DNA of 64,000 bases, from positions 124,001-188,000 of the forward strand of contig WHVA01000119.1 of assembly GCA_015179125.1 (NCBI GenBank), given 5' to 3'. Below, in pieces: positions 32,740 to 45,099 of the stretch. The DNA comes from Gautieria morchelliformis. Taxonomy: Eukaryota; Basidiomycota; Agaricomycetes; Gomphales; Gomphaceae. The translations under genes and the position numbers were made by a program. Each line of letters starts with the position of its first letter. Position 1 is the stretch's first letter. The notes under the pieces are model-generated. The model was not told where the DNA came from and did no database searches. It worked only from the letters and a program-made list of their open reading frames with translations.

Positions 32740-32879
32740 GAAGGAAAAGAAAAGAGGAGGAGGGGGCGAGACACCAGGAGTAAAGCTGCTCACTCTCAAA
32801 GTTGGTGCTAGTACACTACACCCTGTGGTATTATATGTGTACCCGTGCACTGACAGCACCCAATTGGCTCGCACCCATT

Positions 32880-33116
32880 CCTTGGACCTTGCTGATATTC
32901 TTACCTCTGGTTGTGCTCCAGAGCGTAAAATTCTGCCTTAACCTCATCCCGTGGCTCTGGGTCTAATCTCTTCACCTTTGTGTGTAAATCTATCCATGGC
33001 TCTGTGCATATCTCATAGTAGATGCTATCAGATGCATCTGAGATGGTGGTGTTGCACATGGAATTAGTGGTCAGGAACAGCTTAATTGGTGGTGGCATTT
33101 TGGGAGGAGGTGGCAT
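32880..33116 (-). pseudogene. DUF6593-like gene fragment
   Basis: A minus-strand exon MPPPPKMPPP...KLFLTTNSMCNTTISD..., followed by IYYEICTEPW and TKVKRLDPEPRDEVKAEFYAL, ends at a donor-like CAGAG|gtaaga (about 32903). The pattern of an N-terminal LxFxTxNxxxxTTI, YxIxT and an (A)E(F/I)xW-like strand resembles the Agaricomycete DUF6593 family. The expected second half (a GRxYxW-type motif) was not found downstream, so it is probably a relic. Confidence 0.35.
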
Positions 33117-33600
33117 TGTTGTATATTTGCCCCCAGGAGCGAGAAGTGGTGAGTAGATCTGAGGCCTGACCTGGGTTTACATAATATACTTGTTGCCTGG
33201 ATGCCACATGTAAGGATATCCCAATGATGCCAACCAAGCAAGTCGGGAATGAATGCTCACTTGTCATCCAATGTGGATCTTCCATGGTAGCTGGCTGGCA
33301 GTCAAATCTGTCAGAATTTCTCCTCGTGATCATATATGCTTAGGTCACAATGCATCAGATTTATAGATCTTCTGCGACATGTAACCGGTATGCGAGATGT
33401 GGACGGCACCTGGGAAACTTGTGGGTACTCAGAGAAGAGACTAATAATAGCAGCCGCTGGCTATTCCAACCAGGAATACACCATTATTCTGTCTTGCAGA
33501 TGTGATGACAAAATCAAAGGCTCCAAGCAGTACATACAGATACAAGGAACCGGGAATATAGGCATGACACTATAGAATAATGTTACATGTCTTCATTGGA
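33117..33600. other. Unassigned
   Basis: Short ORFs on both strands; none recognised. Confidence 0.3.
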
Positions 33601-33608
33601 GTCCGTAA

Positions 33609-34100
33609 TCACTTCTTTACTTTTGCTGCGCGAACAGTCAGATGGAGGAGCAGAATGGTGCACTCAAAACATATTATTGTTTCTTCCATGGTGGTGCGGC
33701 AGACAGTCTCCACTTTGTCATCATCCCATACCACACATTTCTTCGTCACACGCTGCAAGATAATAATGATCTGAGAATAGACTGGCAAGCGAGATATCAT
33801 CAGACTTACTTTTCTAGGTTTCGTGTCCTCCCCTTCCTCACTACCACTGAAAACAGCCTCATCTTCATGATCATCTTCTACTGCAGTAGGGCCTGGTGAG
33901 CTGAGTTTTTTGATCTGACCTTTCCTCTTTTTCTTATTTTCACCACCATCGACTACATCATCGCCACTACCAACGCCATCACCAGGTGTACTCTTCAAGG
34001 CCGTCTGCATCGTGTTATACTTCTGGTCCTTGTTAGCCTTCCCATACCACGACCGCGAGAGACAAAGCAGGACAGGGATATTTTTCCCATTGTAAAACCT
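33609..34100 (-). pseudogene. Truncated intron-bearing gene fragment, unknown function
   Basis: The minus-strand open frame (LLCLSRSWYGKANKDQ, then MQTALKSTPGDG) has a Lys-rich patch KKKRKGQIKK and an acidic patch VEDDHEDEA. A 57-nt intron (33753-33809, gtaagt...cttgcag) joins KPRK to RVTKKCVVWDDDKVETVC. The frame is cut at 34116 by repeat D. Basic and acidic patches suggest a nuclear protein; no family was recognised. Confidence 0.4.
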
Positions 34101-34116
34101 TCAGGAAGCTGTCTAA

Positions 34117-34826
34117 TGTTATGATATACGCAATTATATTATTCAAGTCATCCATATATATAATAAAAGAAACAAGAAAAAGAAGAATCTACCAATGAAT
34201 GGGAACGACACTCACGACAGATATCGACACATGCAGATGGCACATGACACTCACGATCAAGCAGCTATCGTATCTATAGATCAGATAAGATACAGGAACG
34301 AAGGCATCGGCCACGTGCGGCCAATCAGAGACAGTGCAGCGTGCCTATCAGCAGATGGCATTGACCATGATGTCAACAGGCGCCAGGCCATTACGCCAGA
34401 CCACAGGCACCGAGGAGGTGCAGGCACCAAACGCCGCAGAGGAGTATAGACTGTGCAGGAGCATCGGACATCGCGGAATGATGACAGAATGTTGTTCCAA
34501 GCACGTATGCTCGATCAGCGGCCCCATCACCAAGAGTAGCATGTATGCTACACAAGAGAAACTTAATTTCCATTTTCTATTGAGCTCCATGACACGACCA
34601 GCTGATTACTATCTTGATATCATGTAGACAGGGGCTTTGTATAGTAAGTACAAGACTCTATTCCAAAGCCTAACACCCCTGCCATTATCCCCATCTTTTT
34701 CATGGTTTTATGACTACAAATAGTCACCTTTAGTTACACATAGTTTTTCGACCCATTCACCCATTATCCTGAACACTGGTAGTTATCACTATTATAGTAT
34801 AAGTAGCCACCACAAATGTATAAACC
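34117..34826 (-). repeat. Repeat D, minus copy, distal part (LINE 3' tail or LTR)
   Basis: Reverse match of about 15770-16440. It starts tgttatgatatacgc and contains ctgcggcgtttggtgcc on the complement. It joins 45458 when B2 and one TSD are removed. Confidence 0.65.
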
Positions 34827-35040
34827 TGTAAAGATGTCTATCTTAAGCCTTAAGTCACAAGAGCACGACAAAACTTGACCAATGTGTGGTATTCTGATGC
34901 TACGTAGTGACAGTGTAAGGGTAAGATGCAATGGGAACCGCTGACCGGTTCCCACGCATAAACTATACAGTGGGTCCCTAAGGGGCCCACTGGGATTATG
35001 TAATAACTAGTATACATGTATGGTATCTAGGTTATTTACA
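34827..35040 (-). repeat. B2 3' LTR
   Basis: tgtaaagatg...ttatttaca, 214 bp, with the core gctacgtagtgacagt. Confidence 0.93.
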
Positions 35041-35109
35041 CCCTCCCCCTCTATAGACAACTATAGGGGACCAACTACGACTCATAGAGGTCATCCATGA
35101 TGGAGTCCT

Positions 35110-37028
35110 CTATTGTTTCCTATACGATGACATTGTCATCGTACGGGGCCGGTGGAGCACGTGACTCCTCCGGGGGCACCTCCATGTCCGTGGGGGTGGT
35201 TGGGTGAGGCTGTTCTGCCTCACCACTAGCGGTGGTTTCCGCTTGGGTGATGGGGCCTGCATCCTCGCGGAGCATGGCTTCAACGGCCGGATCCTCAGTC
35301 TGGGGAGGGGGCCGGAAGCACGCCAGCTCCTGATCAAGCTGAGCATGGGTGAGAGGTCGCGGCACCGTGGCCCTCACATGGGTGGTCTCGAGGACCTTTT
35401 GTTGGCCCTCTCGAGCGGCGGCACTAAATGCCGCACCGGTGAGTCTGCGTTGAACATAGTGTTCAATGCGCGTTGCTCGCTCGCGAGTGACCCCACCGTA
35501 GTGGGCCAGCCATCGCGCAATCTCGGCGAGCGGGATGTCGGGGCCAGCTCAGCCTTGGCCCCCCATGGGGTATGGGCCCATGATGGAGAGCCGCAGGCTG
35601 GTGCTCTGCGGTGTCAGGCAGTCCCTGGCATCAACGAAGCTCGACCATTGGTCGGTCGAGCCGAACAAGTCGAGAAGTCTCGACTTGAGAGGTGATGCAA
35701 TCCCTTTAACATGGGGCGCAAGGGCCTTCAACCACATTGAGATGTCCATGTCGTCTAGGTTGAAGGTTCCATCTGCGTTATCACGGATGGCAGACGGGAT
35801 TCCTTCGGGGTTGTGTATCCAACCCCTTAGGATGGTGGTGATGTCGTGCGGGGTACCGCCCGCTACCACGAGACAATCCCTTTTGGGATTGCAAGCACGT
35901 TGTTCACGCTCGATGCGTTTGAACACGCTGATCATCTCGCGTGTGCGCGCAAGTTGCGGCGTTTCTTTTGCCCGCGCTAGGAGCTCAATGAAGCATGGGT
36001 CGTCGAGCGGGCAGATGTCGTACCATTGAGTACGACACTGCTGGGCCTTCCCTACTGGTCGTGGTAGGAGGCCTGTCTCGGAGATTGGTGGGTCTCCGAG
36101 TGGTATGACCATCCCCTCCCCCGGGTAGGGAGGGTGAACTGTCCCCGCCGGTGGTGGCAGGACCACGTGAGGCCTGATGTACTGGGCCTCGACCAGTGCT
36201 ACCTGCCGTTGTAGGGCAGGGTCATTGATCGTGTGCGACGGTGACGCCGCCAGGTATGCACCGATCGCGCTTTCCCTCGCAATGACTAACCCATTGACGG
36301 TGTTGGGGGTGCCGCGCAATTTCTTGCGCTTCTTTTTCGGCTGCTCTGCCAGCCACTGTGCCCTCCCCAGTTCGTACGTCTTCCAGACGGAGGAGTCGGA
36401 CTCCCATCCATCTGGGATGCTGTACGCAGCGTCAGAAGGCATGCTCTGCCCCTCTGTTGTCGTCATCGTCGGGGTCGGAGCCGATAACCGGGACGCTAGC
36501 CCCGATGTTGCGCGCGCCGGTAAGGGTTCCGTTGCACGAGGTGATGATGGCCCGGCCACTGGGTCCATGGCCAGGTCATGGCGTGGCCTTTTTGAGGCTG
36601 CGTGGGCGAACGTGAGCTGGAGCTGGGCTGCGCTCAGCTGCTCCTCAAGTCCTTTTATTTTGGCGCACTCGGCTTCGAGCGCATTGTCGCGGTCTTCGAC
36701 CGCGCATTCCAAATCCTTGACCTCCTTCTTGAGGTCATGGATGTCCCGGAGGGGTTCCTCCCGCGCGTCACATGCGATGCCTCTTGGGAGCCATCCCCAT
36801 GCCGCGTCGACGGCGTCGCCAATGTCTTTGTCCCGCAATTTGACCTTGTGGGTGCCTGTCGCGGCCCTTAGGTGCACAGCATAGTCCGCGCAGGTGGCAC
36901 AATCGTTGGGATGAACGATCGCCAGAGCGTCTTCCCATCCTACGATCATCCAGTGCTCTTGGTTGACAGGAGCTCATAGGATGTTTGCGGCCCGCTGTCT
37001 CGGGGCCGTTGCGCACGTCATGGACGTT
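35110..37028 (-). pseudogene. B2 ORF3: long ORF after the chromodomain, unknown function
   Basis: A 466-aa open minus-strand frame (36949-35549), continued in another frame to about 35110. It starts at MIVGWEDALAIVHPNDCATC. It then has a coiled coil (LKKEVKDLECAVEDRDNALE), a basic KKKRKK patch, LRGWIHNPEGIPSAI and DISMWLKALAPH. These blocks align with B1 ORF3 at the same relative positions. The F2 insertion at 37034 removes the N-terminal leader, whose rest continues to about 37700. It is the longest open frame of either B copy. Confidence 0.78.
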
Positions 37029-37033
37029 GACGG

Positions 37034-37574
37034 TGTAGTAGACAGGAATTATAGGCAGTAGGTATGGACTTGTTGCTCAGAAGAATAGACTAGAAATCAA
37101 TTCACTCTCTCAGTGAATTTAGTTGTCACTATAAATATATTATACACTACCTAGAAATCAATTCACTACAGGATTTCTAGGTCAACAAATCGAAAAGAAA
37201 CAAGACTAATTTACTTGCCTCTCTCAGTGAATTTAGTTGTCACTGAGAGAGGAGGGAAATGTGTCTCATGCGCATGTACTACTAGCCAGCGCTTTAGCGC
37301 CCGTGATGCCACAGTGTGCCATGCTAAGCGCCCGTAGAACGTAGCACGGTAGTGAACAGCCGCACCTCAAAAGGAAACCTGTCCACAACCACCCACAAAG
37401 GGTCGGTTGGACAGAACATGAAAAGAAATAGAAATACAGCTTTGAAAAATCAAAGAAAAATTTGACAAATCAAAGAATGAATGTCAGCATGGTTTCAAGT
37501 CAAAATCAAAAGAAATACGAATGGTGGAATCTATTTGGCTTGATTTTGGTGCAGGAGCATAAATGCACCCAACA
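37034..37574 (-). mobile_element. Short LTR-like element F2
   Basis: 541 bp, the reverse orientation of F1: on the minus strand TGTTGGGTGC...GACAGGAATT...CTACA. The flanks gacgg (37029-37033) and gacag (37575-37579) form a 5-bp TSD with one change. It carries the same ctctctcagtga palindromes. Confidence 0.82.
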
Positions 37575-37744
37575 GACAGATCAACGCCCATCCCATCTTT
37601 GGGGGGCATCATCTTCGTGGGTAGATGATGGTGGTTGCTTCCAAGAAGTGATGCACCCTCGGAAAGATCCGAGGCAAAAATTTAACCATGCCGTGGCTGG
37701 CGTGTCACATGGTATGCACGTGACAGACGTGTCTAGTGGTGTCT

Positions 37745-39483
37745 GGGGAGGTCGCGTGGTTTGCTCACCCCCCGAAGCTCTAGATAGCTATCTAGGGCTT
37801 GAAGGTCCTTGCAAGACGACATGGGTTTTCATGTCACGTCGCCTAGAGTCCAGTGGACCTGGAACTCCAGGTCTGTCGAGTTTATCCATCGATGTGCGAT
37901 AATCTCGTCGACAAGCCACTCCTCGTTGTCATTTGCTCCAAAGTCATAAAATGACTTGGCCTCACGACGAGGGAATAATTCATCATTGTCAGCCTTGTAT
38001 CATCGTACGAGGCTTGAATGAAAGACCGGTGAAATACGACAGCTTTTCAGCTTGTCAGGAAGTTCAAGGGTCACCGTCAAGGTGTCGTTGTGAGCCTCGA
38101 CGACGCGGTACGGTCCGATGTACCGCGGGACTAGTTTTCTTGCTCTTCCTTTTGGGAGAGTTAGGTTCTGGGTTGAGAGGTACACGCGGTCATTGGCCGC
38201 GTACCTATCGCTCGCCATACGTTTCTTGTTTGCATGAAACGTTTGTGTCACTCGATGCTCTATGATTGCATCGTGTGCCGCCATCAGGTTCCATCTTGCC
38301 TGATGTGCTAACCGGGCTACCCCTTTGAACGGGGTGTCCACGGCTATGGGGAGATCTATCCATGGCATATAGCCATGGTTCAGCTCGAAGGGCGTGAACC
38401 CTGTGGTCGTGCTGACGTTGCTGTTGAGGGCGACCTCAACCATCGGGCATTTCAATGCCCAATCCTTCTGATCATCTCTGACAACCGCGTGCAATATCTG
38501 TCCTATCGAGCGGTTTGCCTGCTCAGTTGCTCCATCCGTTTGGGGATGGAAGGCAGTTGACATGAGGAGCTTAGTCCCCATGAACCATTGTAGTTCACAC
38601 CAAAAGATCGTCGTGAACTTTGAGTCTCTATCCAAGACGATGGAGTCAGGAACCCCATGGAGTCGAACAATCTCTTTCAGAAACAGCCAGGCTACTCCCT
38701 TGGCTGACACGCTCGCCATTGTCGGGACGAGGTGTACGAGCGACATTAGTCGGTCGATGACTACCATCAGGTACTCACAGTCATTGTATTTGGACAGGGG
38801 CCCCATGAAGTCGATGCCAATCGACTGCCACGGCCTATCTGGAATGGGTAGGCTGTGTAGTAGGCCTTTGGGCCATTGTGGCCCGGTTTTCGTCATCTGG
38901 CACTTCGCGCACGATGTGCAGAATGACTCTATGTCTGGGCTCATGCCCGACCACCAATATGACCTTCGAACGGAGTTCGAAGTCTTCAGATGGCCGTAGT
39001 GACCGACTATCTGATGTGCTCAATCAATGATGATTTCGATCAGCCTCCTTCCCCCCTGAAGAACAGAGTGGGGTCGGCAATGACGTCTCTCTTGAGCTGG
39101 TTCTTCATCCAGATCAGCCCGTCCCAGATCCCGAATCTCGGGTGCGCATCCGGGTGCGCCATGATCTTCGTGAACATGGCGTCCCTATGGTATGTGTCTC
39201 ATAAGACCTTGGACAGGTCTACGCCCTGCTCAACGATCCGGCGCAGGGATGCGCCGTCATTTCCTGTGGCGATGACTCTGACGTCATGGTCGTCATCGTC
39301 GCATGATGCAGTGACGCTCGCAGGCTTTTGTGAGCCCTTATTTAATGTGGTGGATTCCGTTATTCTCGCCTCTGTCTTCTCCGCAAGGCGTTTAGACTGT
39401 CTCGTCGCCGCTGCTCGCAGCTCGATATATCGGTCGGTGGGCAATAACTCACTTCCCTGGTATAAGCATGCGTCTGCGTTCAT
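37745..39483 (-). pseudogene. B2 integrase and chromodomain
   Basis: The 314-aa frame 38944-38000 holds CTSCAKC, SIGIDFMGPLSKYND (first D), IVLDRDSKFTT (second D), FHPQTDGATEQANRS (E) and a GPYRVVEAHN tail. It stops at HSSLVR*. The same frame then gives a chromodomain at about 37965-37790 (EEWLVDEIIAHRW, HWTLGDVTW). An upstream piece at 39483-39199 precedes the zinc finger. The catalytic triad is intact, but the ORF is split by stops. Confidence 0.88.
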
Positions 39484-39598
39484 GAAGATGTGATCCGGGT
39501 GATTGTCATCACTCGTGTTGCTCTCGTAGTAGCGCGACAGGCAGTCTGCTACCTTGTTCTCTACACCGTCAACATGTACGGTGTTGAATTTGAACCGT

Positions 39599-40160
39599 TG
39601 TAAGAACCCTGCCTTTGGCCGGTTACTTACCGGTAAAACCTTCTTCCGAGCCCGAGCCTTGTGATATTCGTGCCCGAGTACATATGATCCTTATCCGCGC
39701 CCGAGCCCGAGCCCGAGCTTGAGCTCATATCCGACCTTGATCCCATGCCCGTATCCCCTTAGTTACTGATTCCGCTCCATCATGCATCATTCGTATATTA
39801 CCTCGCCCTGACCTTGGCCTCCTGACCTCGCCCTGACCTCCACTAATATGTTCACCCCTGACTCGTACCCTCGCTCGTATATAACCCCCCTTGTATGCAT
39901 TCCTACTCCTCAGTCTGAAAATCAACTATCGTATCCCTTCGATCCTTAGCTAGTTTCTAAGCCTCGCCTCTTAAGCCAAACCTCGCCTCTTATTCGTTTG
40001 CCTCCGAAGTTGGGACTCGTGCGTAGGGTCGGCGCAGCACATAAGCTGAAGCCAAGTCCCTCTCCGACTTCCCCATCCAAACCTCGCCCCGTAATCTCGG
40101 ACCTTACCTCGGGTTTCGCTCCCAACCTCGGTCAACCTTACGACGGATCGTACTGAAACA
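39599..40160 (+). repeat. Solo LTR 'G' in B2 RNase H
   Basis: 562 bp, TGTAAGAACC...GTACTGAAACA, with the perfect TSD accgt (39594-39598, 40161-40165). Comparison with B1 (5980-6000) shows the uninterrupted host site. It contains cccgagcccgag repeats and a TATA-like tatataacccc, similar in style to the A LTR. No other copy was seen. Confidence 0.85.
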
Positions 40161-41586
40161 ACCGTGAGAGAAACTCCCACCATCTGACCTGGCGGTCAGA
40201 TAGGCTCTTTTGGGTCTTGAAGTATTCGAGCCCTTTGTGGTCTGTGACGACGGTGAACCTTCGTCCCAGCAACTTGTCCTCCCATTTCATGAGAGCCTCA
40301 AGCACCGCGACTGTCTCGTGCTCGTGAGTCCGGTAGTGTTGCTGAGCAACACTGAACTTCTTTGACAAGAAGCCGGCAGGCCGACAGGTTTTCCAGTCGG
40401 GCCTTGGCCGTAGACTGCACCAACACCAGCTTTTGACCTGTCGGTGATCACCCAGATCGGCTCTGGGCACCATGCGTCTATTGGACGCAGGATCAGGGCC
40501 TTACAGGCCAACGCCTTAATGCTTTACCAGCATTTGTCCAGTAATGGGGTCCATTCGAATGGACCCCATTGTTATGCGCACAGCCCGATCGTGGGGTGGT
40601 GTATGCGCTAACATCTGGCATGTAATGTGCCAGGTACTGCACTAGCCCGAGGAAACGCTGGACATTGTTGAATGTCCGTGGCCTACGCCACTTGCGGATG
40701 CGTTGCATCTTATCCTCGTCGGCATGTACTCCTCGGCCATCGATGATGTGGCCGAGACACTCCATTCGGATGGAATAGAGGTCCACCTTTTTCATGCTCA
40801 GAAAAAGGTGGTTCTTCCTCAGTCTGTCAAAGACAATATAGAGGTGCTCTTCATGCTCTTGTATCGAGAGCGAGAATATGAAGATGTCGTCCATGTATAC
40901 ATGGACGAAGTGACTGATGCAGTCACGGAAAATGGCTGTCATCAGCCATTGGAACGTTGATGGGGTGTTGCAGTCTCCCATCTGTATCACTTGGCTCCTA
41001 AACGTGCCAAGGATCATGGCAAAGGCGGTCTTTGCTACGTGATCCGGATGAATCCGGATCTGCTCATATGCTTCCGACATATCGAATTTTGTTCGATACC
41101 GACAGCGAGCCATGTCGCTGCAGATGATATCTTGATCCGGGAAGGGTGTGATGTCCTTCACCGTGTTCTCGTTCTGCTGGCGCAGATCGAAGACAGTTCG
41201 TAATGTACCGTTCTTTTTCGGCACACACAGCATGGGTACGGCCTGCTGCACGACTGCAGAATCCACCACTTTGCAGTGGTGTATCGTTCTATCTTAGCCA
41301 ACAGTTCCTCTTGGAAATGTTCGGGGCACTTCGGTAGTCGATACCGCATGTGTTTGTTGGGATCGATGAGGTTGATCTCATAGTTGATCTCCCGTAGTGG
41401 CGGGAGTTCTAATGGAATTCCACTGACTAGGTCAGTGATTCGTTCCATCCATTCCTCGCGGAGGCGAGGAAGGTCGTCATCCGTGAGGATGATGGTGGTG
41501 GTTGGCTTAGAAGCCATTAGGCGCTGTGTGCGTCTATTAGGTTCCACGGCACACAGAACCGCCTTCCTTTTTCCCATCGCTTTCAC
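40161..41586 (-). pseudogene. B2 reverse transcriptase and RNase H
   Basis: The RT N-terminus is at 41586-41280, then a frameshift at KWWI. The 258-aa frame 41269-40493 has AVPMLCVPKKNGTLRTV, YRTKFDMSEAYEQIRIH and VYMDDIFIFSLS. RNase H follows at 40473-40161 (WVITDRSKAG, VVTDHKGLEYF), with its end at 39598-39540 beyond solo LTR G. Confidence 0.88.
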
Positions 41587-41664
41587 TGTTAGGTGAGAGC
41601 ACCTCTCCCTATGATTGTAGGGTGAGCTCGAGGACGAGTTGTTCTGCGACTCATCCTCCTGGCT

Positions 41665-42100
41665 TCAATGAGCCAGGCTAGGCTTCGGCACCTGGGTGAT
41701 CCTGCTCACCGGTGGCCCCTTGTCCTCGTTCGTCGATCTCTCATCGTCGAACGAGACCTTGCCCGTGGGGATTATTTCGTTCCCCTTGCGGACCGTCCCT
41801 GGGCTCGAGAAGTCCAGGGTTATGCCAAATCTCCTTAGGAATGGTGTCCCTAAGATCGCGTCGTAATATTCGACGTTTGCCACATTGAAATATTCATCGT
41901 ATGTTTCATGACCAAATTTAATGCTCGTGTTTGTTCCATAGTTGATCGTGGAATGGCTGCCTATGCAGGCTAGCTGCAGCGCGATTGGTTGCTCCAGGGA
42001 GAATGTCTTCATCCCTGTAGCTCATGTGAATTCAGGGGATAGCAGTACCCCTTCGCTGCCGCTATCTAGCAGGCAGTGGGCTTTTATGCCGTTTATTTCC
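41665..42100 (-). pseudogene. B2 aspartic protease
   Basis: CLLDSGSEGVLLSPEFT ends in a TGA where B1 has TGG (Trp). The frame continues with MKTFSLEQPIALQ and YYDAILGTPFLRRFGI. This is a single G-to-A nonsense change. Confidence 0.85.
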
Positions 42101-43350
42101 CAGTACCCCGACAGGGTACGGTTCTCACTGCCTGGGCGCGTTGGCCGCGTCCTATGCTTGCTTCGGTGGTGATACACCGGCTCGGCCGCCTTGTCTGGCA
42201 TGACCGACGTGCATGCCGCCATGACTTTCGTGGCGGCTTCGTCTTCCAGCGCGAATCTGATCACGCTGGACCTGTAGGTGGTGTCCTCCGCCTCTTCATC
42301 CCATTCGTAATATTGGGACGGCTCGGGATCCCACTCTTCAGCGGGCGCATCTCCATTGTCCGGAGAGTCGTTGGGTTGGGGATCACCCTCCCCCTCTCCA
42401 TCAAATTGATGGAGAGAATTTTGACCGAGATCCGTCTCCGGATCCTCGGTCTCCTCTTCGTGCCTCGTGGCTTCTGTCCTGATACTGGACCTAAGCTGGG
42501 GGCACTCTGCTTTCTTGTGGCCAGGTTGGCCGCATTCAAAGCACATGGCGCTGCTTTGGTTGCCGCTGGGCCAATCGTTAGGCCGGCCCAACGCTTTCGC
42601 TGGTGGGGCAGGTCGCTGGGGCGATCCTGACGCTTGAGGCCGTTTAGCTTCAGGCGGGTGACCAGCTTGTGCTGGGCATGGGGGCGGCGGCCGCTGTGCC
42701 ACTCCACTTCTCGAGAACAGGCTGGGCCTGGTCAGGCCCGTCTGTGTCAACAGCTTGCTCCCTGTAAGTCGGGCAGCGCTTGCCGTTGCCGCTGCGCTCT
42801 CTGCGCGGCGCATCCCCATATTGTATCGGGATGCTTCCTCTATCATTCAGGCCATCTCGAAGAGCTGCTCTATTGAGCTGCTCTTGGCGTTGTAGCCCTT
42901 TTTGAGGACTTCGCTGCACAGCGTTTTGCACAGCGCCGACACGAACCGTCTCCAGAAGGTGTAATCGTCTGGTGGCTGTATCATGCGTGCCGCGTATTTC
43001 GTGAGCTCATTCAGCATCTCCTGAACGGTCTTCATCCCCTGCATGACCGCGTCGAATTTATTTGATTTGTGATGGTACGTCAGTGTGTGCAGGAACCTTT
43101 TTTGAAGGCCCTGCATCACTGTTTCCAGAGTCCAGCTGCGGACCAGGCGATCGAAGCGTTCTACGTTTCGAACGAACCATTCCTGGGCTTCGCCGGTTAG
43201 GCGAGTGCCCACATAGCCGACCTGCATGTCTATGCTGGTTGGCCCTAGGAGGCTGTTCATTTTCAGCCATCGTAAGATGGCTGCTACGAAGATCTCAAAC
43301 TCTTCGAGGTCAGATCCCCCAGCGTATGGCTCAGGGTGAGCCAGCTTCAC
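42101..43350 (-). pseudogene. B2 Gag capsid and nucleocapsid
   Basis: The minus frame from 43350 has FEIFVAAILRWLKMN and GEAQEWFVRNVERF, then KFDAVMQGMKTVQEM, and an in-frame TGA at 42847-42849 (B1 codes His). Then come a Pro-rich linker and the knuckle CFECGQPGHKKAEC (about 42500-42545). The zinc knuckle is intact here. Confidence 0.86.
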
Positions 43351-43681
43351 GCCGATTCTGATACCTTTTAATCACACACATTTCACATTCTCAACCACCA
43401 CACATCAGACGTCCCTAATTAGAACAACATTCATTCCAATTCGCGTAGTACATACCCACCGCAGCATCCGGTGCACCAAACCCTGAGCCACACACACACA
43501 CCCATCCCCACTCCTTTTCCTCTTATATAATAGCACCTCCCATATGATGGATAAATAGCTGCGCTGTACATCTCAATCATTAGTCAATCGAACTCATCGT
43601 TTTCACACATAGTTACTCACCTTGAAATTCACTCTTCTGCATTATATCTGCCTCACTGCTCATACACTCTGCGCGATCCAT
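43351..43681. other. Non-coding interruption of B2 gag
   Basis: About 330 bp closed in all frames separates DPEKFLM* from VKLAHPEPYAGG. On the minus strand a gtgagt donor-like site (about 43620) and a tatcag acceptor-like site (about 43354) lie inside. An intron, a promoter-like spacer between two cistrons or an insertion are all possible. B1 lacks this region by deletion. Confidence 0.4.
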
Positions 43682-45099
43682 TCACATCAGAAACTTCTCT
43701 GGGTCTGTGTCCGCGGCGTCTGCTAATGCCACGTGGATCATCCGTGTGATCCCATCGTACGGCTCTAGCGGTACGATGTCAGCCTGATCCAGGATCCCTG
43801 GCCCTCCGTTGGGGCCATGGATCGCTCGTGTGGCTGTGACACCGCGCGGGGCAGGCTGTTGTATACCCTGATGGGCCCCGGGCCCGGATCGGGCTCGGTA
43901 TCGGGAGCATTTTGTGCTCTTGAGTCCGGGGGCATTTTGTGCATGGTGTCCCCAGTCTGTCCTGCGTTGCGGATCCGCAGCCTGCTGTTGTAGGCTGCCC
44001 GCGCCTGTCGTGCGTCCTGCATGGCTCGCGTGAGCTGCTCGTCGGGCTGCTGAGCGGTGTGGCTTGGGCCACCGCTCCCTCAGCATTCTTCGCTAGCAGC
44101 TCGAGGGCCTACATATGGCGGCATGCGGCTGCGGCCTCTTTACGCTGCCAGTGTGCGACTTCGAGCTCTAGGCTCTCGGTTGTCGTTTCAGAGTTAGGCT
44201 CTGAGGCGACCTGTTCCCTGATGATCTGTTGGATCGTCTTGCAGCTGTCCGTTGGGGCAGCCAGTTGTTCTTGAGGTTCATTCCTGAACCTCACATCCTG
44301 TTCGACCGGGACGGCTGGCGGTGGCATTCGCTGCTTGTCCCGCTCCTTTCGTTGTGGGTTTTCCGCGTCGTGACCGCGTTCATTAGCTGCAGACTGTCGC
44401 AAGCTTGGACTTGTTGTGTCACGTTCCCCGCTCGGACGGAGGGCCGTCTGGACATTCTCCAGCGTGGCTGCGTCCTGCAGCCTGATCTCCTCTGCCTGGT
44501 GGAGTTCCTTGCCGATTGCCATTATGGCGGAGGCAATGTTGTCAAGCTGCGATGCTAGCTGATCGTGCTTGTGGCGTGTGAGTGCACTCTGGTGCAGCGC
44601 ATCCTGCACCTGCTTGTTCAGTGCCTCTGCCGTCTCGTGGTCGATGGCGTGAGCTCTCGAGCTCTTGCGACTTGAGCTCGAGTATTCTGAGCCCTGACCA
44701 TCGTCTGGGGCTCGCCTTTTTTGCCGTCGTTGCTCTACTTCGTGAGCGGCGGTTCGAGTCATGGCTTTGTGCCCGTCTCGATGTTGATGCTCTGCCGTCT
44801 GACGATGGCGAGACTTCTCTGCCCTTTCCTTTGTCTCTGGGCAGAGGGGATTGGGGGGGCGGCGCCGGCTTGTTGCCCGGCATCGTCTCTTCCTCGACCA
44901 CGCTCGACAGGATATGGTAGGGATTTTCCTCGTCCTCCATTGGGGGGACGAGGGCGGTGAGATCTACGATCTCTCCATCTTCTGGCGTCCTGGACTCTTG
45001 GTCCAGGGTAGCTTCAGCTGTCGTGTCACTGGGCTGCGCCAGTGGTGTGGACCGCGAGCTCGTCGCTTGTGTCTGTCTTCGACTGCGTGGAATCATCAC
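43682..45099 (-). pseudogene. B2 5' gag-like ORF
   Basis: It starts MMIPRSRRQTQATSS and has TPEDGEIVDLTALVPP. A frameshift near 44600 leads to a helical region (EALNKQVQDALHQSALTRHK, LASQLDNIASAIM) and ends with LEPYDGITRMIHVALADAA. It aligns with B1 13307-14706. A coiled-coil protein without known motifs. Confidence 0.72.
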
